The position numbers and the translations under genes were made by a program. Under the pieces are notes generated by a model, which was not told where the DNA came from, did not search any database, and worked only from the letters and a program-made list of their open reading frames with translations. Shown piece after piece: positions 57,441 to 64,000 of a DNA stretch of 64,000 nucleotides (the stretch's first letter is position 1; the number at the start of each line of letters is the position of its first letter). Origin of the DNA: an uncultured Collinsella sp. (lineage in GTDB: Bacteria; Actinomycetota; Coriobacteriia; Coriobacteriales; Coriobacteriaceae); the NCBI GenBank assembly GCA_937995345.1, contig CALKKS010000011.1:1-64000 (forward strand). Reading direction: 5' to 3'.

Positions 57441-58127
57441 TTACGCCTCAAGCGCGGCTTTGAACCAACTCGTAATACTCGTGGGGTGCGTGATGGCAGT
57501 GCCTACGACAACTGCCCAGGCGCCCGCATCAATCGCGGCGCGGGCCTCCTCGGGCGTGTGCACGCGGCCCTCGCAGATAATGGGAAGGCCGGGAAACTCC
57601 TCGGTCGCCTGACGCAGGAGCGGCAAATCGGGGCCATCGGCCATGGCGCAGTCGATGGCGGCGACACCATGAGAAAGCGTGGTGGATACCAGGTCGAAGC
57701 CCATATCAACCGCACGGCGAATGTCCTCGATGGTGGCACAATCCGCCATCAGGAGCACACCCTCCTCGTGCAGCGGACGGAAGGTGTCCTCGACGGTCTT
57801 GCCATCGGGACGTGGGCGATCAGTGGCGTCAATTGCCACGATGTCGGCACCGGCGGCAACGCAGGCGCGAGCATGACGCAGCGTCGGCGTGATGTAGACG
57901 CCCTCGTGTCCATCCTTCCACAAGCCGATGACGGGGACCTCGCAGCGGCCCTTAATGGCGGCGATGTCGGCAAGACCCTGGCAGCGAATAGCGGCGGCGC
58001 CGCCAAGCTCGCAGGCGCGAGACATCTGAGCCATGGTTTCGGGCGTACGAAGCGGCTCGCCCATATAGGCCTGAACGCTCACGACGAGCTTGCCCTTCAG
58101 GGATTGAATCAAAGGATCAACGGTCAT
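57441..58127 (-). CDS. nanE: N-acetylmannosamine-6-phosphate 2-epimerase
   Basis: 228-aa TIM-barrel epimerase converting ManNAc-6-P to GlcNAc-6-P in sialic-acid catabolism. KLVVSVQAYMGEPLRTPETMA, GAAAIRCQGLADI, VIGLWKDGHEGVYITPT, AIDATDRPRPDG and ICEGRVHTPEEARAAIDAGA in outline follow the NanE family, with catalytic Lys in the WKDG-type segment and Glu in CEGR. It is last in a minus-strand run with kinase, lyase, esterases and ABC genes. The ATG at 58127 follows AGAAAGGTTGAG. Confidence 0.93.
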   Translation of the reverse strand: MTVDPLIQSLKGKLVVSVQAYMGEPLRTPETMAQMSRACELGGAAAIRCQGLADIAAIKGRCEVPVIGLWKDGHEGVYITPTLRHARACVAAGADIVAIDATDRPRPDGKTVEDTFRPLHEEGVLLMADCATIEDIRRAVDMGFDLVSTTLSHGVAAIDCAMADGPDLPLLRQATEEFPGLPIICEGRVHTPEEARAAIDAGAWAVVVGTAITHPTSITSWFKAALEA

Positions 58128-58198
58128 GTTCGACTCAACCTTTCTCAAAACAGCCTCCTGAGGCATTACACCTCAGAAGGCGCACTTGGTAGTTATGT

Positions 58199-59164
58199 TT
58201 ACTTCAACGACGCAAGAAGATGCTCAGCGGCACCGATGAGCGGCGCGTCACCCTCCAGAGACCCGATGAGGATCGGCGTGTCCTGAAGCGGGTCGAGCGC
58301 CTGGCTGGCATAGCCCTCGTGCACCGAGTCCTTCCACGTCTGCGAGCGCCAATCGGGACCCTGGTGAATCACACCTCCCGAAAGCACGATGACCTCGGGA
58401 TCCAAGATGTTGGCAAGCGAGCCCAAGCTGGCGCCCAGCGCAAAGCCGGCGTCATGGATGACCTCGGTCGCCTTTGCGTCGCCAGCACGGCACAGGTCGT
58501 TCACGTCGCGACCGACCGAAGGACGGCTGGGGTCAACTCGACCGAAGCGCTCGTCGTACATACGGCCAATCGAGGTGCCCGAGGCTACCGACTCAAGATG
58601 ACCAGAACGCCCGCAGGCGCAGGGAATGCCGGCGGCAGCCGAGCACTCGATGTGGCCCATATGGCCGGCAGCACCGTGGAAGCCTTGCATCACGCGGCCG
58701 TTCTCGACATATGCGCCGCCGATGCCCGTACCGATGCCCAGACACAAGACGGAGAACTTGCCCTTGCCGACGCCCCAGTGGGCCTCGCCCAGAGCATGAG
58801 CCTGCACGTCGCCCACCACGGCAACGGGAAGACCAAGGTCCTCGCGCAGACGCGGCCCCAACTGAACGCCGGACCAGCCGGGCATGATCTCGTTGGCATA
58901 CGCGATAGCGCCCGTCTTGGGATCGACGACACCCGCGGCACCGATACCGACACCGAGGACCTCGACATCGGGATTCGCCTCAAGAGCGGCCTTGATGGAC
59001 GCCTCGATACGCTGGAAGACGGCCTCGCCGCCCTCCTGGGCCTCGGTAGGAACCTCTGCCTCAAAAACGGGATGGGGCACACTACCGTCAGCCGGGTACT
59101 CCATGATGGCAGTCGCAATTTTAGTTCCGCCGATATCGACAGAGCAGACGTACTTGTTCTCCAT
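58199..59164 (-). CDS. ROK-family sugar kinase (probable N-acetylmannosamine kinase)
   Basis: 321 aa. The ATP site is CSVDIGGTKIATAIME, and VLGVGIGAAGVVDPKTG and VVGDVQAHALGEAHWG hold the catalytic Asp. The ROK zinc region reads GHIECSAAAGIPCACGRSGHLES, with His where many members have a third Cys. Placed between nanE and a lyase, it most likely phosphorylates ManNAc; glucose is the alternative substrate for this family. The ATG at 59164 follows GAAGGAGAGCGAC. Confidence 0.82.
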   Translation of the reverse strand: MENKYVCSVDIGGTKIATAIMEYPADGSVPHPVFEAEVPTEAQEGGEAVFQRIEASIKAALEANPDVEVLGVGIGAAGVVDPKTGAIAYANEIMPGWSGVQLGPRLREDLGLPVAVVGDVQAHALGEAHWGVGKGKFSVLCLGIGTGIGGAYVENGRVMQGFHGAAGHMGHIECSAAAGIPCACGRSGHLESVASGTSIGRMYDERFGRVDPSRPSVGRDVNDLCRAGDAKATEVIHDAGFALGASLGSLANILDPEVIVLSGGVIHQGPDWRSQTWKDSVHEGYASQALDPLQDTPILIGSLEGDAPLIGAAEHLLASLK

Positions 59165-59263
59165 GTCGCTCTCCTTCGGAGATAAAAACAACTACAGGAA
59201 ATGCGCCGTCAGGCTAGCCGTCACAGCGCAGTAAAGGTTATCCAGGTGCCCGAGATCGCCGAG

Positions 59264-59305
59264 AACCGTGTGGCCATTGACCTAATGGGTCATGGCCACA
59301 CGGTT
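59264..59305. repeat. Inverted repeat between lyase and kinase genes
   Basis: AACCGTGTGGCCAT pairs with ATGGCCACACGGTT, with GACC/GGGTC further in, in the 171-bp gap. There is no T-run; it may be a processing or protection hairpin. Confidence 0.55.
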
Positions 59306-59335
59306 GAACGGCGAGGTCGGGTGCCTGGGAAAGCT

Positions 59336-60256
59336 TTACAGGAGACCGTTGTCCTGGAGGACCTTCCTAATCGCCTCGACGTTCTCGCCGGTCATGGCCT
59401 TCACCGGGCGCGGCATGGTCGGGCTGTCGAAGATGCCCATGAGGTTCATAGCGGTCTTGAAGGCGCCGACGCCACCGGCATAGCCCTGAACGCCCGAGGT
59501 GACATCCCAGATGTGCGAAATCTCATTGAGGCGATCCTGCTCGGCCTTGACGGTAGCCCAGTCGCCGGCCTGAGCGGCCTTCCACTGGCGCACGTAGCCC
59601 TCGGGCTCAACATTGGCGAGACCCGGGACGGAACCATCGGCGCCACCGAGGTAAGCGCCGTCGACGACAACCTCGTGACCGGTGAGGATGCTCATCGGAT
59701 GGCCGTTCTTCTCGTTCTCCTGAACGAGGTAGCGGAACGAGATGTCATCACCCGAGGAATCCTTGACGCCGGCAAGGACGCCCTCGGCGCCGAGCTTGGC
59801 AAGGAGCTTCCAGGGGAGCTTGGTGTGAACGCAGACGGGAATGTCATAGGCGAAGATGGGCAGGTCAAGCTCCTCGTGCAGGATGCGGAAGTGCTCCTCG
59901 ACCTCGGTCATGCCCTGCAGGGCATAGAACGGGCAGGTGGCGACGAGGGCATCGGCGCCCAGCTCCTGAGCGACCTTGCCGTGCTCAATCATGCGCTCGG
60001 TCTCGGTATCGATGATGCCGACCAGAACAGGCACACGGTGGTCGACGATACGAACGGCCTCGGCGATAATCTGGCGACGGCGCTCGTCGGTGGAGAAGAC
60101 GACCTCGCCCGAGGATCCCAGGAAGAACAGGCCATCGACGCCGGCATCGATCATGCGGTTGATGCTGCGCTCAAAGGAGGCAACATCAAGCTGGTGATCT
60201 TCGGTATCGGGAACAACGACGGGAGGGATAACGCCGGTGAATTTCTGAGTTGCCAC
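59336..60256 (-). CDS. DapA/NanA-family lyase (probable N-acetylneuraminate lyase)
   Basis: 306-aa class I aldolase. The substrate carboxylate loop is LFFLGSSGEVVFSTDER (GxxGE, ~45), the catalytic Tyr lies in IFAYDIPVCVHT (~137), and the Schiff-base Lys in LAGVKDSSGDD (~165). The superfamily includes dihydrodipicolinate synthase, N-acetylneuraminate lyase and 2-keto-3-deoxy acid aldolases. Context with NanE and a ROK kinase favours cleavage of sialic acid to ManNAc and pyruvate. The GTG at 60256 follows AAGGAGATTCTT. Confidence 0.82.
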   Translation of the reverse strand: MATQKFTGVIPPVVVPDTEDHQLDVASFERSINRMIDAGVDGLFFLGSSGEVVFSTDERRRQIIAEAVRIVDHRVPVLVGIIDTETERMIEHGKVAQELGADALVATCPFYALQGMTEVEEHFRILHEELDLPIFAYDIPVCVHTKLPWKLLAKLGAEGVLAGVKDSSGDDISFRYLVQENEKNGHPMSILTGHEVVVDGAYLGGADGSVPGLANVEPEGYVRQWKAAQAGDWATVKAEQDRLNEISHIWDVTSGVQGYAGGVGAFKTAMNLMGIFDSPTMPRPVKAMTGENVEAIRKVLQDNGLL

Positions 60257-60324
60257 AAGAATCTCCTTAGTTGTCTGGCGGGCGGCCCTATGCCACCCAC
60301 TCTTGCTGGCAGTGTCCAGGCCGT

Positions 60325-61176
60325 CTAGGCCAAAGAACACGGATAGAACGTTTGGTTAAAGAAGTCGACGACTTCGTTTTCGAACGCATTGATACGCTCG
60401 TGAGCGTATTTGGCATAGATGATATGCCTCCGGTCACACTCAAGACCGTTGAATACGGCAAACTGGCCCTTGGGATCACTCACGGCATCCATGAGCGATG
60501 TGCCCATGAGCACCGATCCACGCACCCGAGACGACAACGCCTCGAGGCCACCGGGAATCGGATTGGCAACCGCCGTGCAGGCGAGGCCCCGCTCGTCCAG
60601 AGCAGAAACCGCCAGCGCGACTCCGCCGCCAAGGCCCTCGCCCCATGCAAAGATGCGGTCGGGGTCCACGCCATCAAGATTGCGCGCCACCTTCGCCATC
60701 GCGCAACCCCAACGGACGCGCTTGACATAAGCAGGAGAGGCAATCCCCTGCTGCAGCTCGCTGGATCCAATCGCCTCATCGTCCAGCGCAAGCACGGCAT
60801 ATCCCATGGCCGCAAACCTCGTCATGTGATGCCATCCCCGCACGGGTCGGTCGATGTCGTGAAACATCAGACATAGCGGCACAAGCTCGGATGCTCGGGC
60901 GCGACCGGCAGGCTCGATCAAACGTGCGTGGACCACATCGCCACCAAGCTCAAAGGAAACCTCGGAGTAGCGGGCATACGGATTGGCGAAATCGATCGCC
61001 GTAATACTCGGCCCGCAAACCTCAAGGTCCGAAGCGGCTATCTCTAATTCGGAAACATCCGCAGAAGCATCACCGCGCCAATCCCGGAAATCAGCGAGCC
61101 TTGACGAGACCGTTCCGGGAATCCCCACAAGGTCGGAGACAATCAGCTCATTGACATTGCTCTCGCACTTAGACAT
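60325..61176 (-). CDS. Acetyl-esterase-family protein lacking the catalytic serine
   Basis: 283-aa alpha/beta-hydrolase related to the acetyl-xylan esterase/cephalosporin-C deacetylase family and to its upstream neighbour. The nucleophile elbow, GxSxG in active enzymes, reads FAWGEGLGGGVAL, with Glu for Ser. The Asp (GTSLMDAVSDP) and His (KYAHERINAF) positions are kept. A hydrolytic role is therefore doubtful; binding, regulation or a non-serine chemistry is possible. Its start overlaps the stop of the neighbour by 8 bp, so both are made together. Confidence 0.75.
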   Translation of the reverse strand: MSKCESNVNELIVSDLVGIPGTVSSRLADFRDWRGDASADVSELEIAASDLEVCGPSITAIDFANPYARYSEVSFELGGDVVHARLIEPAGRARASELVPLCLMFHDIDRPVRGWHHMTRFAAMGYAVLALDDEAIGSSELQQGIASPAYVKRVRWGCAMAKVARNLDGVDPDRIFAWGEGLGGGVALAVSALDERGLACTAVANPIPGGLEALSSRVRGSVLMGTSLMDAVSDPKGQFAVFNGLECDRRHIIYAKYAHERINAFENEVVDFFNQTFYPCSLA

Positions 61177-62146
61177 GAGCCTCCCCTCCCTTGCAGAAAA
61201 ACGGAATGATCAGATCGTCAAAATCCTGAATCTCCTCGTGGCCAAAGCCTTCAAAGAACTCATGACGCTTTTCACAGGTCAGGTTGTTATAGACCGCAAA
61301 CTGCGTCGCTGGCGGACAGACGGTATCGGCTGTGCCGGTGCCAAACAGCACGGGGCATTTGACCATAGGGGCAAAGTTCTTGGAATCGAAGCACGCCAGC
61401 TTGGCATAGGCTTCGTCGATACGAGTCGAGTCCCCGTCAAACCAGCGAGACCAATAGCGCAGGCCCTCGTAGGCAATGTCGTCGGCATCCAAATCCCAGA
61501 CCAGGCGGAAATCCGACAGGAAGGGATAGAGGATGGCGGCGCGATTGATAAGCTCGCTGTTAAGTGCACAGGTCGCAATGCCCAAACCGCCGCCCTGCGA
61601 CGCGCCGTTCACAAACACACGGGCAAGATCGATGCCCTCGAGCTCGCGAACGATGCGGCACAGGATGCGAATATCTTGGTGCAAGCGGACATAGTAGAGG
61701 TTGGCCGGATCGCCGTCGATACCGGCGACGATATGGCCCGCGACCGTTGTGCCCTCAAATCCACCAATGTCCTCGGAGGGACCTCCTTGGCCGGGGCAGT
61801 CGAGGGCGATGAGTGCCATGCCCATGCCCGCAAACGACGCCTGCTCAAACCAGCTGCGGCTTGCACCCGGATACCCATGGAACTGAAGTACCAATGGCAC
61901 GGGCTCGTCCGAGACGGGTTTAAGGTACTTGGCATGCAGGCGAGCGCCACACATGCCGGTATACCAGAGGTCGAAAAGCTGGCAGGTAACGGCATCGGTG
62001 ACCGATGCCGTCTCGATCGCATAGTCAAGCCCGACGGCGTCGGCCTCGGCCATGCGGTCCTTCCAAAAGAGATCGAAATCTGATGGACGGGGCATGGCGC
62101 CCCGATACCCACCAAATTGCTGTTGTAGCTCCTGAGCACTTGGCAT
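61169..62146 (-). CDS. Acetyl-xylan esterase/cephalosporin-C deacetylase-family esterase
   Basis: 325-aa cytoplasmic alpha/beta-hydrolase that removes acetyl groups from sugars. LVLQFHGYPGASRSWFEQ, the nucleophile elbow VFVNGASQGGGLGIA (Ser ~175), the Asp in LFGTGTADTVCPP and the His in FFEGFGHEEIQDF are all present. Inside a sialic-acid cluster it could de-O-acetylate sialic acids before cleavage; this is inference. The ATG at 62146 has only a distant GAAAGG, so the start is provisional. Confidence 0.88.
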   Translation of the reverse strand: MPSAQELQQQFGGYRGAMPRPSDFDLFWKDRMAEADAVGLDYAIETASVTDAVTCQLFDLWYTGMCGARLHAKYLKPVSDEPVPLVLQFHGYPGASRSWFEQASFAGMGMALIALDCPGQGGPSEDIGGFEGTTVAGHIVAGIDGDPANLYYVRLHQDIRILCRIVRELEGIDLARVFVNGASQGGGLGIATCALNSELINRAAILYPFLSDFRLVWDLDADDIAYEGLRYWSRWFDGDSTRIDEAYAKLACFDSKNFAPMVKCPVLFGTGTADTVCPPATQFAVYNNLTCEKRHEFFEGFGHEEIQDFDDLIIPFFCKGGEAHV

Positions 62147-62226
62147 GGCTCGTGAACCCAACCTTTCGAAATCGCAACGGAGGTGCGCCCGGCAAGGGAA
62201 CCGGGCGCACGGGAGGGAAAGCGAGG

Positions 62227-63054
62227 CTACTCGCCGAGCTTGGGATGCAGCAGCGACGGCGCAGCACCGAGCAGCATCTTGGTGTAGGGGTCCTGAGGGT
62301 GCTGGAAGACCTGCTTGGCCTCGCCCTGCTCGACGATCTTGCCGCCATTCATAACGATGATGTCGTCAGAGATATAGCGGACCGTCTGGATGTCATGGCT
62401 GATGAACACCATGGCCAGGCCGAGCTCCTTCTTAAGGTCGGTCAGCAGGTTCAGAATCTGCGCGCGGACCGAAACGTCCAGAGCCGAGGTGGGCTCGTCG
62501 GCGATGATGGCATCTGGGTTCAACGACAGGGCACGGGCAATTGCGACGCGCTGGCGCTGGCCGCCCGAAAGCTGGCCGGGAAGAACCTCGGCGGCAGAGC
62601 TGGGCAGACCGGTGAGCTCCAGGAGCTCCTTGACGCGCTTCTCCTGCTCGGCCTCGGTACCCAGGTTGTGGACGCGCATGGGGTCGAGCAGCTGCTCGCG
62701 AACGACCATGCGGGGATTGAGCGCCGTAGCCGGATTCTGGAACACGACCGAGATGACACGGCCCATGTGACGACGGTCCTCGGCGGTACGCTTAGTAACG
62801 TCCTTGCCCTTAAAGTAGACCTTGCCGCTCGTTGGGGCCTGCAGGCCGCACATGACGTTAGCGGTGGTGGACTTTCCGCAACCGGACTCGCCGACGATGC
62901 CGATCGTCTGACCGGGCATGAGCTTAATCGTTACACCTTGGACGGCGTGAACCAGGTTGGGGTGCAGAATCGAGCCGGTACGGGTCCTAAAGGTGACGTG
63001 GACGTCATCAAGGAAGATGATCGGCTCGACGCCGTTGACTGCGGTCTCGCTCAT
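62227..63054 (-). CDS. Peptide/sialate-type ABC transporter ATPase (OppF/DppF-like)
   Basis: 275-aa ATPase. Walker A is GIVGESGCGKSTTANVM (~55), the signature LSGGQRQRVAIARALSL (~165), Walker B AIIADEPTSALD, and the switch His FISHDIQTVRY. Unlike OppF at 43955 it lacks most of the Cys-rich C-terminal tail. It starts directly after the stop of the other ATPase gene. Peptide-family ABC systems import sialic acid in some actinobacteria (SiaEFGI type), so sialate or a glycan fragment is the probable cargo. Confidence 0.88.
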   Translation of the reverse strand: MSETAVNGVEPIIFLDDVHVTFRTRTGSILHPNLVHAVQGVTIKLMPGQTIGIVGESGCGKSTTANVMCGLQAPTSGKVYFKGKDVTKRTAEDRRHMGRVISVVFQNPATALNPRMVVREQLLDPMRVHNLGTEAEQEKRVKELLELTGLPSSAAEVLPGQLSGGQRQRVAIARALSLNPDAIIADEPTSALDVSVRAQILNLLTDLKKELGLAMVFISHDIQTVRYISDDIIVMNGGKIVEQGEAKQVFQHPQDPYTKMLLGAAPSLLHPKLGE

Positions 63055-64000
63055 CTACATCACCTCCGCGTGAGGGGTCAAACCATTTGCCTTGAGCACC
63101 TCGTCGGGGAGCTCGGAATAGAAGTGCTCGGTGCCGGGCACGCGCTTGAAGACCGGACGGGTGTCCAGGCCAATGCGCGGATGGCTTGAGCGGGGCGCGA
63201 AGCGATCGCCCTTGGGGAAATCGCGCGGGCTCGGAACGGCGCCGGGCACCTGGTGCAGACGGCCCGAACCGCTCTCGATGGACAGAACGGAGCCCAGAAG
63301 ACCGCGGGTGTACTCGTGGATCGGGTTAGTGAGCAGCTCCTTGGTGGGCGCCTGCTCGATAACCTGACCGGCGTACATAACCGTGATGTTATGGGCGACC
63401 TCGGCGACCAGCGCCAGGTCATGCGAGACGAAGATCATGGCAAAGCCGAGCTTGGCCTGAAGGTCGTTGAGCAGCTTGATGACCTGCTTCTGGACGGTAA
63501 CGTCCAGAGCGGTCGTGGGCTCGTCGCAGATGACCAGCTTGGGGTCGCGGGTAAGGGCCATAGCGATCAGAACACGCTGACGCTGGCCACCGGAAAGCTC
63601 ATGCGGGTAGCTCTCGAGCGTACGCTTGGGGTCGAGGCCCACGAGCTCCAGGAGTTCCTCGGCGCTGCGGGTGCCGCCGCGCTTGGTGAGCTGCTTCATC
63701 TGGGCAGAGATGAGCATGGAGGGGTTGAGCGAGGACAGGGCGTCCTGATAGACCATAGCGATATCGGTACCGCGCAGGCCGAACCACTCCTTCTTGCTCA
63801 TCTTGAGCAGATCGCGGCCCTCCCAGAGGACCTGGCCGGAAAGGTGCTCGTCATCGTCGGTCAGGCCCATGATGGCCAGCGTGGTGATGGACTTACCGCA
63901 ACCGGACTCGCCCACCAGGCCCATGGTCTGACCAGGACGGACGTCAAAGTTGACATGGTCGACGACGTTGATATCGCCGTGATGCTCAAACTGAATGCAG
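63055..64000 (-). CDS. Peptide/sialate-type ABC transporter ATPase (OppD/DppD-like), 5' end outside the window
   Basis: The visible part is 314 codons. At its left the frame runs past the window end (reading IQFEHHGDINVVDHVNF before Walker A GLVGESGCGKSITTL). The signature is LSGGQRQRVLIAMALT and Walker B LVICDEPTTALD; the tail has the peptide-family segment near DRFAPRSSHPRIGLD, where the usual Cys residues are replaced. It pairs with the ATPase encoded next. Permease and binding-protein genes should lie beyond the window. Confidence 0.88.
   Translation of the reverse strand, partial: CIQFEHHGDINVVDHVNFDVRPGQTMGLVGESGCGKSITTLAIMGLTDDDEHLSGQVLWEGRDLLKMSKKEWFGLRGTDIAMVYQDALSSLNPSMLISAQMKQLTKRGGTRSAEELLELVGLDPKRTLESYPHELSGGQRQRVLIAMALTRDPKLVICDEPTTALDVTVQKQVIKLLNDLQAKLGFAMIFVSHDLALVAEVAHNITVMYAGQVIEQAPTKELLTNPIHEYTRGLLGSVLSIESGSGRLHQVPGAVPSPRDFPKGDRFAPRSSHPRIGLDTRPVFKRVPGTEHFYSELPDEVLKANGLTPHAEVM

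Noticed and set aside
58158..58176. A short CTGAGG/CCTCAG hairpin between the ROK kinase and nanE genes
   Set aside because: A 6-bp stem without a T-run is too weak to separate from chance.
59336..60256. Assignment of the lyase as dihydrodipicolinate synthase (dapA)
   Set aside because: The active-site residues are shared by the whole superfamily, and the neighbourhood is sialic-acid catabolism, not lysine synthesis.

Overview
The window comes from a high-GC, anaerobic, gut-type actinobacterium of the class Coriobacteriia, most like Collinsella. The lineage call is inference. It rests on WhiA next to RapZ with the actinobacterial Arg form of the P-loop, class III (anaerobic) ribonucleotide reductase, LPxAG-type surface anchoring, peptide-type ABC systems, a DUF3793/flavodoxin pair and high-GC codon use. 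No prophage, transposase, CRISPR array or rRNA was seen.

Layout. 0-4.5 kb (minus): a fructoselysine-kinase-like PfkB enzyme, two HAD phosphatases and pgi. 4.6-6.2 kb: a degenerate iron-alcohol-dehydrogenase-like gene and a PAP2 phosphatase, bracketed by two copies of one palindromic repeat. 6.2-8.1 kb: a LexA-box-preceded Y-family polymerase/YolD-like pair. 8.1-12.7 kb: a large cell-wall-anchored protein, a metal-binding HMA protein under a CsoR-like operator, and DUF3793 plus flavodoxin. 12.7-16 kb: a polar amino-acid ABC transporter. 16-21 kb: endonuclease IV, Gfo/Idh and ferredoxin-type aldo/keto reductase genes separated by 63-bp palindromes, a cyclase remnant and a ketopantoate-reductase-like gene. 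21-28.3 kb: a secreted protein, metY with a cysteine-containing leader peptide and a divergent LysR gene, rnhA, Gfo/Idh, acylphosphatase, a PerR-like Fur protein and a HAD phosphatase. 28.3-33 kb: a UreE-like/SlyD-like pair, a dipeptidase, a YgjP-like metallopeptidase and folE-HD-folB. 33-37 kb: nrdD and nrdG, separated by long palindromes and led by an NrdR box. 37-40 kb: tRNA-Gly/Val, a GH13 glucosidase and a tandem Gly-Cys tRNA array. 40-43.4 kb: a STAS-kinase fusion, a PAS-GAF-PP2C phosphatase and tRNA-Leu. 43.4-50 kb: two long palindromes and oppABCDF. 50-57.3 kb: secG, gpmI, tpiA, pgk, gap, whiA, rapZ. 57.4-64 kb: a probable sialic-acid catabolic operon (nanE, ROK kinase, lyase, two esterase-family proteins, two peptide-type ABC ATPases), cut off by the window end.

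Functional picture: sugar and amino-sugar entry (GH13, pgi, nan genes) feeds lower glycolysis (gap, pgk, tpiA, gpmI), with peptide and amino-acid import by ABC systems.

The most unusual material is between genes. Two 125-132 bp palindromes at 43.5-43.9 kb have unrelated stem sequences but share an internal loop: GTCCTC-N3-CAT on one side and CTGCGGAAT on the other. A shorter relative, and a roughly 230-bp palindrome that includes the 3' end of nrdD, lie between nrdD and nrdG. A separate 100-nt hairpin near 39.3 kb pairs completely in its outer stem only when read as plus-strand RNA. Three tRNA promoters share an A/T-rich palindrome directly upstream of the -35 box.
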